Shown one piece after another: positions 51,126 to 60,831 of a stretch of DNA of 64,000 nucleotides. The first letter of the stretch is position 1, and the number at the start of each line of letters is the position of its first letter. The translations under genes were made by a program, and so were the position numbers. Under the pieces are notes generated by a model. The model was not told the DNA's origin and did not search any database. It worked only from the letters and a program-made list of their open reading frames with translations. The DNA is from Emticicia fluvialis (GTDB lineage Bacteria; Bacteroidota; Bacteroidia; Cytophagales; Spirosomataceae). The stretch lies in contig NZ_JANUSD010000005.1 of assembly GCF_024793945.1 (NCBI RefSeq), positions 1-64,000 of the forward strand, read 5' to 3'.

Positions 51126-54100
51126 ATGTCGGGTACTGTTAAAGCTCTTTTCGAAAAAATTGATGAGTACAAGCGTCGGTATTATAAGAATCTTTTAATT
51201 AAAGGTTCATTAATTACTTTAGGTTTATTGCTCAGCTCTTTTTTGTTGCTCAATACCATTGAGTACTTCGGCCGTTTCAATTCTTTTGTAAGAGGGGCTT
51301 TACTACTGCTCTTTGTTGGAGTTACCATTTACTCGCTTATCTTCTGGGTTATCAAACCCATTATGTATCTGCTACATCTGAACGAACCACTTACTTATGA
51401 AAAAGCCGCTCAAGAAATCGGAAAGTTTTTTCCGGAGGTAGGGGATAGGCTCCTCAATACACTTCAGTTAGCACGGTTTTCAGAGAAAGACAACGCTCTG
51501 TTGCAGGCAAGTATTAATCAGAAATCGCAGGATTTGAAATTTGTTCGCTTTGCCGATGCTATCAAATTCAGTGAAAACAAGAAATACCTCAAGTACGCAC
51601 TGCCACCGCTGGTTCTGATTTTATTGATAGCTGCTGTTTCTCCTAAATTTTTCAGGAGCAGCACTGAGCGGATTGTGTATTTTCAGAAAGAGTTTGCCGA
51701 AGAAGCACCATTTAAATTTGAGATAACCAACGATAAACTAAAAGCCATAAAAAATGAAGATTTTATATTAAATCTCAAACTCATTGGTAATGCCATACCA
51801 GAAGCTGTATACCTGGTGGCCAATGACAGAAAGTTTAAAATGAACTCAATCGATAACAAAACCTATTCTTTTACTTTTTCAAAGGTACAGAACGCTGTCG
51901 ATTTTCATTTTCTTGCCTCCGGCTATAAGTCTAACCAGTTTGAGCTGGAGCTGGTTAGTAGGCCTAACTTATTATCTTTTGATGTTAGCCTAAATTACCC
52001 TGCTTACCTGAATAAAGCCAACGAAAATTTCAATAACGTGGGTAATCTGGTAGTTCCGGAAGGTACCACAATACAATGGAATTTAAAGGCTGCCAATACA
52101 GACTCCTTATTTTTGAGTTTTAACAATGAAGGCAAAGTACATGCTAAAGATGGTTTTGGAGACAATTTTTCTTATGTAAAGCGCCTCAAAAACTCAGTTT
52201 CTTACCAGATTCAATTAAAAAATGAATTTAGTAGTAACCGGGAAAACGTTGACTTTTACATAAATGTAATTCCGGATAAGTATCCACAAATACAACTGGA
52301 GCAGTTAAGAGATTCTACATTATTCAATTATATTGTTTTAGGCGGAAACATTACCGATGATTACGGACTGTCGCAGTTTAAATTATTCTATAAGACTGTC
52401 AGAGACAATAACAAAAGTGAGGTTTTTCAACCATTAGACGTTGCCTTTAACAAATCGCAGGTTTCGCAGAGTTTTTATTACCAGCTACCTTTAACGGATT
52501 TAAAGCTGAATCCTGGTGATAAAGTTGAATATTACTTACAGCTATGGGATAATGACGGAATTAATGGCTCTAAAAGCTCAAAAACGCCCGTTATGACACT
52601 TTCTCTGCCATCTACTAAGCTATATGATGCTGAGATAGAAAAAGCTACTGAGAAGACCGAAAATATGCTTGAGAAAATAACTGAGAAGTCGAAGAAATTA
52701 AAAAATGAGCTGAATACCCTTGAAAACCGGCTTAAGAGCAAAAAAGACCTTGATTTTCAGGAGAAAAAACAATTGGAAGAGCTACTCAGAAAGCGTGATG
52801 ACCTGGTTAATGAATTAAAAGCATTGCAGGAGCAGTTTGACAGTATGCAGGATAAAGCCAATCGTTTCCAACAACAAAGCCCACAGATGCAGGAAAAAAT
52901 GCAGCAGTTGAAAAAACTGATGAATGAGCTAATGAATGATGAGTCGAGCAAAATGTATGAAGAGCTTAAAAAATTGCTTAATAAAGACATGGACGAAAAA
53001 ACCATTGAGCAATTGGAAAAACTAAAAAACAAAGAGCGGAATATGGATAGGGAAATTGACCGCACTTTAAAGTTATTTAAACAATTACAATTGCAACAAA
53101 AAGTTGAAAAAGCCGCTCAGGAATTAGAAAAACTTGCCGACAAACAGGATAATCTTGCTGATGAAACAAAGAAACAGGAAGAACCTGATAAGGGGAATCA
53201 GGATGAAAACAAGGATAAAGATTTAAAAGAAGAGCAGGAGGATCTGAATAATGAGTTTGACGATATGAAAGAAAAGATGGAAGATATAGATAAACTCAGT
53301 AAAGAATTAAAAAAGGACCTTGATACAAAAAAAGAAGAGCAGGAAGAAATATCTAAAGAGCAGAAAAACGCCAGTAAACAGCTTGAGCAAAAGCAGAAAT
53401 CATCGGCATCAAAGAGCCAGAAAAAGGCTGCCTCAAAAATGAGACAAATGGCCAGGCAGATGTCGGAAGAAATGCAGAGTGCTGAAATGCAGGAAATGGA
53501 TGAAGACCTGGATGCCATGAGAGCCATACTGGAAAACCTGGTAAAACTGTCTTTTGACCAGGAAAGCCTAATGAAGAACTTCCGCACCATGACAGTCTCT
53601 GACCCCCGTTTTGTGAAATTATCGCAAGACCAGTTAAAACTACAGGATGACGCCAAAATTATTGAAGACAGCCTTTATTCATTAGCCAAACGTGTGTTGC
53701 AGATTCAATCGTTCATTACCAAAGAAGTTACTACCATGCGTAATTCGATGGATGAAAGTGTGAAGTTTATCAAGGAACGTAAACTGAATGTGGCATCGGC
53801 CAAGCAGCAATTTGCCATGACATCCATTAATAATCTGGCGTTGATGCTGAGCGATACCTTTAATCAGATGCAGCAAATGATGGCCAACGCCATGCCTGGA
53901 AGCGGTAAAAAAGGAAAGAAGAATCAGAAGCCATCTCAAATGCCACTAGGAGAAATGCAACAAAAGCTAAACCAGGGTATGGAAAAAATGGGGCAGGGGC
54001 AAGGAACAGGCAGGCAGATGTCTGAAGAAGCAGCACGTCTGGCACAGGAACAAGCCAGATTAAGAAAGATGATTCAACAATTACAAGAAGACCTGAAAGG

Positions 54101-54446
54101 AACAGAAGCTGGCAAAAAACTCGGTAATGAATTAAAGGACCTTGAGAAGAAGATGGATGAAAACGAAACAGACCTTGTAAATAAAAAAATAAACCCTGAA
54201 TTAATAAGACGGTCAAAGGATATCCAGACCCGTTTATTGGAAGCTGAAAAAGCCATTAAACAACAGGAAGAAGACCCGAATCGTCAGTCGCGTACGGCGC
54301 AACAATTTAATCGGCCGGCTCCACCATCTATGGAGAAATTCTTACAAGAGAAAATAAAACAGGTAGAACTTATCAGAACAGTTCCTCCTAATTATACACC
54401 CTTTTATAAGAAACAAACGGATAATTATTTCAGAAAAATCAAGTAA
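51126..54446 (+). CDS. DUF4175 family protein with long coiled coil
   Basis: The 1106-residue product is a DUF4175-like Bacteroidota protein. Two or three membrane segments lie near the N-terminus (about 22-80 and 155-175: 'ALPPLVLILLIAAVSP'). A periplasmic beta-rich region (about 190-490) follows, then a very long coiled coil (about 500-790, rich in E, K, Q, D and L heptads), and a second helical Met/Gln-rich part up to about 1060. It resembles an inner-membrane anchored structural or scaffold protein. No function is established. It stands between exonuclease III and mnmG with a terminator on each side. Confidence 0.85.
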   Translation: MSGTVKALFEKIDEYKRRYYKNLLIKGSLITLGLLLSSFLLLNTIEYFGRFNSFVRGALLLLFVGVTIYSLIFWVIKPIMYLLHLNEPLTYEKAAQEIGKFFPEVGDRLLNTLQLARFSEKDNALLQASINQKSQDLKFVRFADAIKFSENKKYLKYALPPLVLILLIAAVSPKFFRSSTERIVYFQKEFAEEAPFKFEITNDKLKAIKNEDFILNLKLIGNAIPEAVYLVANDRKFKMNSIDNKTYSFTFSKVQNAVDFHFLASGYKSNQFELELVSRPNLLSFDVSLNYPAYLNKANENFNNVGNLVVPEGTTIQWNLKAANTDSLFLSFNNEGKVHAKDGFGDNFSYVKRLKNSVSYQIQLKNEFSSNRENVDFYINVIPDKYPQIQLEQLRDSTLFNYIVLGGNITDDYGLSQFKLFYKTVRDNNKSEVFQPLDVAFNKSQVSQSFYYQLPLTDLKLNPGDKVEYYLQLWDNDGINGSKSSKTPVMTLSLPSTKLYDAEIEKATEKTENMLEKITEKSKKLKNELNTLENRLKSKKDLDFQEKKQLEELLRKRDDLVNELKALQEQFDSMQDKANRFQQQSPQMQEKMQQLKKLMNELMNDESSKMYEELKKLLNKDMDEKTIEQLEKLKNKERNMDREIDRTLKLFKQLQLQQKVEKAAQELEKLADKQDNLADETKKQEEPDKGNQDENKDKDLKEEQEDLNNEFDDMKEKMEDIDKLSKELKKDLDTKKEEQEEISKEQKNASKQLEQKQKSSASKSQKKAASKMRQMARQMSEEMQSAEMQEMDEDLDAMRAILENLVKLSFDQESLMKNFRTMTVSDPRFVKLSQDQLKLQDDAKIIEDSLYSLAKRVLQIQSFITKEVTTMRNSMDESVKFIKERKLNVASAKQQFAMTSINNLALMLSDTFNQMQQMMANAMPGSGKKGKKNQKPSQMPLGEMQQKLNQGMEKMGQGQGTGRQMSEEAARLAQEQARLRKMIQQLQEDLKGTEAGKKLGNELKDLEKKMDENETDLVNKKINPELIRRSKDIQTRLLEAEKAIKQQEEDPNRQSRTAQQFNRPAPPSMEKFLQEKIKQVELIRTVPPNYTPFYKKQTDNYFRKIK

Positions 54447-54459
54447 TTATATTTATTTG

Positions 54460-54467
54460 TACCTTTG
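54460..54467 (+). promoter_or_regulatory. Possible distal -7 promoter element upstream of mnmG
   Basis: TACCTTTG matches TAnnTTTG about 195 bases before the mnmG start. A terminator-like hairpin follows at once, so it may be silent or attenuated; the element could also be chance. Confidence 0.3.
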
Positions 54468-54496
54468 CAAGGGCGCTCTAAGGGGTGTCCTTTTTT
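54468..54496 (+). terminator. Probable terminator of the DUF4175 gene
   Basis: AAGGGCGC (54469-54476) pairs with GTGTCCTT (54485-54492) including two G-U pairs, with a 6-base T-run. Confidence 0.6.
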
Positions 54497-54571
54497 ATGA
54501 GACACTATATTATTGAACTTATTACCCTTTTTATTAATTAAGTAATCACAGTTATAAAAATTTCAAATAGC

Positions 54572-54587
54572 TGTTTCACGTGGAACA
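54572..54587. promoter_or_regulatory. parS-like ParB binding site 1
   Basis: TGTTTCACGTGGAACA. Its complement reads TGTTCCACGTGAAACA, the widely conserved parS sequence bound by ParB (Spo0J). It lies 74 bases before the mnmG start, 36 bases from the second site. Confidence 0.85.
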
Positions 54588-54623
54588 TGAAATTTAAATC
54601 TTAAATATTTCATTTGAATATAA

Positions 54624-54639
54624 TGTTTCACGTGAAACA
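54624..54639. promoter_or_regulatory. parS-like ParB binding site 2
   Basis: TGTTTCACGTGAAACA, a perfect 16-bp palindrome matching the parS consensus exactly. It lies 21 bases before the mnmG start codon. Two sites in one intergenic region make a chance match very unlikely. Confidence 0.88.
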
Positions 54640-54660
54640 ACGTCTAAAAAAACAAAAGTA

Positions 54661-56523
54661 ATGTTTCCAGAGTATGATGTTATTGTGGTAGGAGCAGGGC
54701 ATGCAGGGTGCGAAGCTGCAACAGCAGCTGCCAATATGGGTTCGTCGGTATTATTAATAACCATGAACATGCAAACCATAGCTCAGATGTCGTGCAACCC
54801 GGCAATGGGAGGAGTAGCAAAAGGCCAGATAGTAAGAGAAATTGATGCACTTGGTGGGCAATCAGGCATTATCAGTGATAAAACAATGATTCAGTTCAGA
54901 ATGCTGAACAGGTCTAAAGGGCCAGCCATGTGGAGCCCCAGATGCCAAAGCGATAGAATGATGTTTGCACTAGAATGGAGAGATACACTTGAAAGAACCA
55001 CTAATCTGGATATCTGGCAAGATATGGTATCTGGCCTATTGGTAAAAAACAACAGGGTAGCAGGTGTAAAAACTTCCATGGGTATAGAAATACAAAGCAA
55101 ATCGGTGGTTCTAACCAATGGCACATTTTTGAACGGCAAAATACATATCGGAGAAAAAACATTTGGCGGTGGCCGAACCGGAGAAAAAGCAGCACATGGC
55201 ATAACAGAACAATTGGTTGAATTGGGTTTTGAAGCAGGTAGAATGAAAACCGGAACACCTCCAAGAGTAGACGGTCGGTCATTGGACTGGAACGAAATGG
55301 AAGAACAAAAAGGAGACGAAAACCCCGAAAAGTTTTCGTACACAGATACACCCCGCTTACAAAAACAAAGAAGTTGTTATGTAACATATACCAACGAAAA
55401 CGTTCACCAGGCACTTAGAAAAGGCTTTGATAAATCGCCCATGTTTAGCGGTAGAATAAAAGGTTTAGGGCCACGTTATTGCCCGTCAGTAGAAGATAAA
55501 ATAAACCGTTTTGCAGACAAAGACCGCCATCAGATATTTGTAGAACCAGAAGGATGGAACACCGTAGAAATGTATATCAATGGTTTTTCTACATCACTTC
55601 CTGAAGATATACAGTATGAAGCCCTTCGCCTTATACCAGGATTCAAAAATGCAAAAATGTTTCGTCCGGGATATGCAATTGAGTACGACTTCTTTCCGCC
55701 TACGCAACTAAAACTGACCTTAGAAACACACCTGATAGAGAACCTATTCTTTGCAGGCCAGATAAACGGAACAACAGGTTATGAAGAAGCCGCGTGCCAG
55801 GGATTAATAGCCGGTATAAATGCGCATAATAAAGTAAAAGAAAAAGATAGCTTTATTCTAAAAAGAAATGAAGCATATATTGGGGTATTGATAGATGACC
55901 TAGTAAACAAAGGCACCGATGAACCCTACCGAATGTTTACGTCAAGGGCAGAATTCCGCACATTGTTAAGACAAGACAATGCAGATATACGCCTTACACA
56001 AAAAGGATTTAACATTGGTCTTGCATCACAGCCACGCCTGGAAAGAATGAACCAGAAAAAAGAAAAATCAGACAAACTGGTTAAGGCATTGAAAGAAATG
56101 AAAATAGCACCAGACCAGGCTAATAACTTTCTGGAATCTATTGAATCTGCCGCACTCAGAGAAAAATCATCATACTATAGCATATTAAAACGACCAGAGA
56201 TTGAACTGGAACATATCAGAAACCTAAGCGATGAAATAAATACATATCTTAGTACTTTTGATGACGAAGTACTGGAGCAGGCAGTAATTCATGTAAAATA
56301 CGAAAGCTATATTGAAAAAGAATTATTAATGGCAGAGAAAATGTCTAAGCTTGAAAACCTGAATATAGTGCCTAACATAGATTACGACAAACTCACGTCC
56401 ATATCAATAGAAGCACGTCAGAAACTAAAAAAGCTAAAGCCGCAAACCCTGGGGCAGGCATCAAGAATTAGTGGCGTATCACCTGCCGACATCTCAGTAT
56501 TAATGGTTCATTTAGGCAGATAA
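54661..56523 (+). CDS. mnmG: tRNA uridine-5-carboxymethylaminomethyl(34) synthesis enzyme MnmG
   Basis: MnmG (GidA) works with MnmE to modify the wobble uridine of several tRNAs using FAD and a folate. The 620 residues have the FAD fingerprint 'VIVVGAGHAGCEAATAAANMG' (GAGHAGCEAA at about 10-19), 'CNPAMGGVAKGQIVREIDALGG' (CNPAMGG), 'FLNGKIHIGEKTFGGGRTGE', 'FFAGQINGTTGYEEAACQGL', and the C-terminal 'ASRISGVSPADISVLMVHLGR'. In many bacteria mnmG lies next to the replication origin, which fits the parS sites and DnaA-box clusters here. Codons are noticeably A-rich compared with flanking genes. Confidence 0.96.
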   Translation: MFPEYDVIVVGAGHAGCEAATAAANMGSSVLLITMNMQTIAQMSCNPAMGGVAKGQIVREIDALGGQSGIISDKTMIQFRMLNRSKGPAMWSPRCQSDRMMFALEWRDTLERTTNLDIWQDMVSGLLVKNNRVAGVKTSMGIEIQSKSVVLTNGTFLNGKIHIGEKTFGGGRTGEKAAHGITEQLVELGFEAGRMKTGTPPRVDGRSLDWNEMEEQKGDENPEKFSYTDTPRLQKQRSCYVTYTNENVHQALRKGFDKSPMFSGRIKGLGPRYCPSVEDKINRFADKDRHQIFVEPEGWNTVEMYINGFSTSLPEDIQYEALRLIPGFKNAKMFRPGYAIEYDFFPPTQLKLTLETHLIENLFFAGQINGTTGYEEAACQGLIAGINAHNKVKEKDSFILKRNEAYIGVLIDDLVNKGTDEPYRMFTSRAEFRTLLRQDNADIRLTQKGFNIGLASQPRLERMNQKKEKSDKLVKALKEMKIAPDQANNFLESIESAALREKSSYYSILKRPEIELEHIRNLSDEINTYLSTFDDEVLEQAVIHVKYESYIEKELLMAEKMSKLENLNIVPNIDYDKLTSISIEARQKLKKLKPQTLGQASRISGVSPADISVLMVHLGR

Positions 56524-56545
56524 AACTATTAAATTTTCTTAATTA

Positions 56546-56577
56546 CCCTCAAATATACTTTGAGGGTTTTATTTTTG
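56546..56577 (+). terminator. Intrinsic terminator of mnmG
   Basis: CCCTCAAA (56546-56553) pairs with TTTGAGGG (56559-56566) around a 5-base loop, followed by a T-rich run. Confidence 0.8.
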
Positions 56578-56597
56578 AGCAAACAAAGCAAACAGTA

Positions 56598-58220
56598 ATG
56601 CTAAATAGAAAATTATACCAACTAATAGCTATCATTATCAGTAGTAATTTTATTCTGGGTTGTGCTCAGTTCGTACCACCAACAGGAGGGAAGAAAGACG
56701 AAACACCGCCCAAGCTGATAAAATCATTGCCGTCAGATAAACAAACCAACTTCAAAGGAAACCAGGTAGAATTGTATTTTGATGAACTGATTGATGTAAC
56801 ATCACTTCGGCAAGAGTTAGTCATTGTGCCAGAGCAGGAAGGATACTACAATATAAAACCTAAATCAAATAGTGTAGTCTTAAAATTCGACAAACCATTT
56901 AAAGACAGTACTACGTATACTCTTAACTTCAAAAAAGGAATTAAAGACCTTAATGAAAGAAATGAGGCAAGAAACCTTAAAATTGCTTTTAGCACAGGAG
57001 CAAAAATAGACTCACTTGAGGTACAGGGAAATGTAAAAAATCTGTTCACAAACCAGCCAATATTAGATGCCCAGGTATCATTATATCAGGTACAGGATTC
57101 TCTCAATTTAAGAAAAACAAAACCAAACTATTTCACCAAAACAGACTCAAGTGGTAATTTCAAGTTCGAAAACCTAAAAAAAGGTAGATACAGATTATAC
57201 GCATTTAACGACAAAAACAGCAATCTGAGGTACGATACAAAATCAGAAATGATAGCCTTTGTGAAAGACACAATCAGGCTCGACTCAAACATTGCCAACA
57301 TTAATATGGCACTTTATATGGCCAATAATGAAAAACCAAAAAACCAGAAAACACTACAAAGGGCAGAAGATTTTACAATTATATACGATAAAGGAATTAA
57401 GTCTTATAAGGTTTCATTCGTTAATCCCGCAGATAGCCTTCCTTATTCAGCCAAAAGAAACGAGCTTAAATTCTACAACATACCATTAAAAACAGACACT
57501 GTTAAAGTAAACATAACCGTTAGAGACTCGGCAGATAACGAACTGACGCACCTGCAAAAAATTAAATTCAGAGACCAGGAAAGAAAAAGAAACGTAAAAG
57601 CAGAGAACTTAAGCTTTGAAATAGAGCCCAAAACAAAAACACCGGTAGAAAAAAATCTAAACTACAAACTTTACTTTGATACCCCCATTGCCAAAACAGA
57701 TTTAGGAAAGATAAAGATAATGAGCGATACCATTAAAAACGAACAGCTTGATGTAAAGGAATTATCGTGGAACAGTTATAAAACACAATTGATTATAAAA
57801 AAAGAAATAACAGCCACAAGAGAGGTTAAAACGGTTTTCGAAACTGGTGCTTTTATAACCATAAAGGGCGATTCAAGTAAAAAAACAATCAATCAGAACC
57901 CAATATTAATGCCTGAAGATTACGGAATAGTAGAAGGCAGCATTACAGGAAACGAATATAATAAAATAGTGCAGCTGATTGACGAGAATTACAAAGTTGA
58001 AAAAGAACAAAAAACAAAAGAGAAATTTAACTTCGTCAACGTAAAGCCGGGTGCATACCTCATACGAATTATAGAAGATAAAAATAACAACGGCCAATGG
58101 GACTATGGAAACGTAGAAAAAGATATAGAACCAGAAAAAGTATATTTTTCGACCGACGTCATTCGCGTAAAGGCAAACTTTGAACTACGTGATATAAAAG
58201 TAGCCATAGAGAATAAATAA
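56598..58220 (+). CDS. Ig-like domain lipoprotein
   Basis: The 540-residue protein begins with a lipoprotein signal ('FILGCAQ', cysteine ~22). It has a Big_5/SbsA-like Ig domain at about residues 35-130 ('DETPPKLIKSLPSDKQTNFKGNQVELYFDELID' region, cores PPKLIKSLP and VELYFDE; 'STTYTLNFKKGIKDLNE'). Next is a carboxypeptidase-regulatory-like domain (about 145-215, 'GNFKFENLKKGRYRLYAFNDKNSN') and a repeat of the same theme near the C-terminus ('FVNVKPGAYLIRIIEDKNNNG'). It is probably exposed at the outer membrane. Such proteins are common in Bacteroidota and uncharacterised. It starts 75 bases after mnmG. Confidence 0.85.
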   Translation: MLNRKLYQLIAIIISSNFILGCAQFVPPTGGKKDETPPKLIKSLPSDKQTNFKGNQVELYFDELIDVTSLRQELVIVPEQEGYYNIKPKSNSVVLKFDKPFKDSTTYTLNFKKGIKDLNERNEARNLKIAFSTGAKIDSLEVQGNVKNLFTNQPILDAQVSLYQVQDSLNLRKTKPNYFTKTDSSGNFKFENLKKGRYRLYAFNDKNSNLRYDTKSEMIAFVKDTIRLDSNIANINMALYMANNEKPKNQKTLQRAEDFTIIYDKGIKSYKVSFVNPADSLPYSAKRNELKFYNIPLKTDTVKVNITVRDSADNELTHLQKIKFRDQERKRNVKAENLSFEIEPKTKTPVEKNLNYKLYFDTPIAKTDLGKIKIMSDTIKNEQLDVKELSWNSYKTQLIIKKEITATREVKTVFETGAFITIKGDSSKKTINQNPILMPEDYGIVEGSITGNEYNKIVQLIDENYKVEKEQKTKEKFNFVNVKPGAYLIRIIEDKNNNGQWDYGNVEKDIEPEKVYFSTDVIRVKANFELRDIKVAIENK

Positions 58221-58243
58221 ATAGTTTTCTACAAACAAACAGT

Positions 58244-58279
58244 AGGGTGGGAGGTAGGCTCTTCCACCCTTTTCTTTTA
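58244..58279 (+). terminator. Terminator after the Ig-like lipoprotein gene
   Basis: AGGGTGG (58244-58250) pairs with CCACCCT (58264-58270), followed by T-rich sequence. It isolates the downstream DnaA-box region from read-through. Confidence 0.65.
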
Positions 58280-58413
58280 TCTGAACAATAACAAATACCT
58301 TCTCAGACCATAATAAGGCATTAAAACAATCTGAATGCCAATCAATAAAACAAAAAATAGCACTTCAGACACCAAAAACTAAGGCAAAATAGGATAAAAG
58401 TAATTATAAACAT

Positions 58414-58760
58414 AGTGGATAAACTGTGGATAACCTATGGACAGCATGCCTATAACCTTGTATAACGCCGTGGGGAACACACCTGTAAAAGTGGAAAGAA
58501 TAAATAAACTGTGGAATACGCCTGAAAGTATCCTGTTTTCCTCAATTCACACCAAGTGGATTAACGTGGAAACATAATGTGGATTAATACATACCCTATA
58601 AACAGTATTTAAAAAAACAGTAGTGTGTATAATAGTATTTAAAACTAATAATCAACAAAATAAATGTGGATTAACATAATAAAACTGTGGAAAAACAGAT
58701 TATTAAATTGAAAAGTTGGATAAGCGTTTTCCACAGATTATATTTATTCACATTTCCACA
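58414..58760. other. DnaA-box cluster, candidate left arm of oriC
   Basis: A ~350-base non-coding, AT-rich stretch carries many DnaA-box-like sequences (consensus TTATNCACA, complement TGTGNATAA). Perfect to the consensus: TGTGGATAA at 58425-58433 and TTATTCACA at 58744-58752. One mismatch: AGTGGATAA at 58414, TTTTCCACA at 58727. Weaker: TGTGGATTA at 58578 and 58665, AGTGGATTA at 58555, TGTGGAAAA at 58686, GTTGGATAA at 58715, ATTTCCACA at 58752. The region lies between a terminator and the TPR gene. The dense repetition of GTGGA in both orientations is what a bacterial origin looks like. No dnaA gene is adjacent. Confidence 0.75.
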
Positions 58761-58819
58761 GGCTTAACAAAATAAAAACAACAATAAAACATTTTTATTT
58801 TTTCTTTTTCCCGAAAAAC

Positions 58820-60619
58820 ATGAAGCGGTATTTTTTATTTTTTGTGTTGATTTCAATCTCTTTGGGCCTTTGCGCTCAGGACATTGAATTGGCTAATGAA
58901 TATTTTAAACAGGGAGAATTTGAAAAAGCAAAAGAAATATATGGGAGGCTGGCCCGCGACAAAAATTCAGTGGGGCTTATCCACAGCAATTATCTGCAGA
59001 CTTTATACAAATTAAAAGAATGGGGCGAGGCCGAAAAATTTCTGAAGCGCCAGATAAAAGCCAATGAACAGTTTTTAACCTACAGAGCAGATTACGCGCT
59101 TATGCTTGAAATGACGGGCAGAGTAGACGATTCTCAGAAAGAACTAAATAGTTTAATTGACCTGGCTGCTCGCAATGAGGGTACACTGTACGAAATACAA
59201 GACTTTCTTTTTAAAAATAACAAAGCTGAGCAGGTAATTCAGTTGTTAAAAAAAGCCCGTGAATTGGCTAGAGATGATAACAAATATGCCATTTTCTTTG
59301 CACGGGCTTATCTTTACAACGGTCAAAAAGAACCTATGATTGACGAAATGCTGAAATATGGCTTAAACGAAGGTAATAGTGATTACGTAAAAGCCACGTT
59401 TCAGGATAATCTAAAGACAGAAGCTGAAGTAGAATTGCTCGAGAAAGCCCTTTACAGCAAGGTACAGAAGTTTCCGAACGAACAATACTACCTGGATATA
59501 CTTATATGGCATTTGGTGCAGCAGAAAGAGTTTTACAAGGCTTTTGTACAAACACGGGCATTAGACAGAAGATTTAAACAGGAAGGGCAAAAAGTTTTTG
59601 AGCTGGCGCAGATGGCTTTGATAAACAAGGATTTCAAAAATGCTATTCTGATGTATGAATACGTAATGAAGGAGTATCCGCAAGGTCAGTTTTATCCTTA
59701 TGCTCGCAGAAATGCCATTTTTTGTAAAGAGGAGGTAATAAAAACCACGTATCCGGTTGATTTACTCCAGATCAGGGGCCTTATCAAAGACTATAATAAC
59801 TTGTTTACAGATTTGGGCCGGAATCAGAAAACCATGGAGGCCATGCGTAACACCGCACAGTTGTATGCTTTTTATCTGAATGAAAAAGATACGGCCATTG
59901 CCGTACTTGAAAAGGCCATAAGTATAGCCGGTAATGATATTGTTTTCAGAGATAAGTGTAAATTAGACCTGGGAGATATTTATATACTGAAAAACGAGCC
60001 CTGGGAGGCGACTTTGCTGTATTCTCAGGTTGAAAAATCTCAAAAAGAAGATTTTCTGGGGCAGGAAGCCAAACTAAAAAATGCCAAGCTGCATTATTAT
60101 AACGGTTTATTTGATTTATCAAAAGAGGTTCTGGATATTCTTAAAAAAGCCACAACCCGCGAAATAGCCAACGATGCCATGCAACTGAGTTTGCTTATTC
60201 AGGACAACACAGGCCTTGATAGCACTGAAGCCGCCATGAAAGAATATGCCGCTATTGATTTATTGCTTTTTCAGAATAAAAATCAGGAGGCCTTGGCTGC
60301 ACTTGAAAGCGCCTTTCAAAAATACAAAAGTCATTCTCTGGCTGACGAAATTCTGTGGTTAAGGGCCAATACCTACCTGAAAACCAATCAACCTAACAAA
60401 GCGTTGGATGATTTGGAATTTTTACGAAAAAACTATAACTATGATATTCTGGCCGACGATGCGCTTTATCTGGAAGCCAAAATCTATCAGGAAAACCTGG
60501 GTCAGAAAGACAAAGCAATGGAGTTGTACAGGGAAATCCTGCAGAATTTCCCTGGCAGTATATACAGTGCTGACGCCCGCAGGCGATTCAGAATCCTTCG
60601 GGGTGATGCAATTAACTGA
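58820..60619 (+). CDS. Exported TPR-repeat protein
   Basis: The 599-residue protein has a signal peptide (about 19 residues ending LCAQ) and then a chain of TPR-like helical repeats over its full length, clearest at the N-terminus ('ELANEYFKQGEFEKAKEIYGRLARDK') and C-terminus ('KALDDLEFLRKNYN', 'DKAMELYREILQNFPGSIYSADARRRFR'). It is probably periplasmic and a protein-protein scaffold; the partner is unknown. It is sandwiched between the two DnaA-box clusters, so its replication-proximal position may give high gene dosage. Nothing in its sequence suggests a direct role in replication. Confidence 0.85.
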   Translation: MKRYFLFFVLISISLGLCAQDIELANEYFKQGEFEKAKEIYGRLARDKNSVGLIHSNYLQTLYKLKEWGEAEKFLKRQIKANEQFLTYRADYALMLEMTGRVDDSQKELNSLIDLAARNEGTLYEIQDFLFKNNKAEQVIQLLKKARELARDDNKYAIFFARAYLYNGQKEPMIDEMLKYGLNEGNSDYVKATFQDNLKTEAEVELLEKALYSKVQKFPNEQYYLDILIWHLVQQKEFYKAFVQTRALDRRFKQEGQKVFELAQMALINKDFKNAILMYEYVMKEYPQGQFYPYARRNAIFCKEEVIKTTYPVDLLQIRGLIKDYNNLFTDLGRNQKTMEAMRNTAQLYAFYLNEKDTAIAVLEKAISIAGNDIVFRDKCKLDLGDIYILKNEPWEATLLYSQVEKSQKEDFLGQEAKLKNAKLHYYNGLFDLSKEVLDILKKATTREIANDAMQLSLLIQDNTGLDSTEAAMKEYAAIDLLLFQNKNQEALAALESAFQKYKSHSLADEILWLRANTYLKTNQPNKALDDLEFLRKNYNYDILADDALYLEAKIYQENLGQKDKAMELYREILQNFPGSIYSADARRRFRILRGDAIN

Positions 60620-60640
60620 TACCAGGTTCTTTTTAATTTG

Positions 60641-60679
60641 AATGAGTTTCATAAATACCGCTATGAGACTCATTTTTTT
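60641..60679 (+). terminator. Intrinsic terminator of the TPR gene
   Basis: AATGAGTTTCAT (60641-60652) pairs with ATGAGACTCATT (60663-60674) with one G-U pair and runs into seven T. Confidence 0.8.
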
Positions 60680-60831
60680 GTTTTAGAGGGCTGTAGATAT
60701 TCAAAAGAGAAGTCTAACCAGATTAATTAGTAATTTTTATTGAGGTAATTTCAAGATGCTACTGGCGTAATTATTTCAGATTAAAGCCAGGTAGGAACGG
60801 AATAACTCAAAAAGTTAAAAAACAGGTATAA

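Noticed and set aside
53198..53656. Serine-rich 152-codon frame opposite the DUF4175 gene
   Set aside because: Its Ser/Phe/Leu-rich composition is the complement of a K/E/Q/D-rich coiled coil and shows no independent signal.
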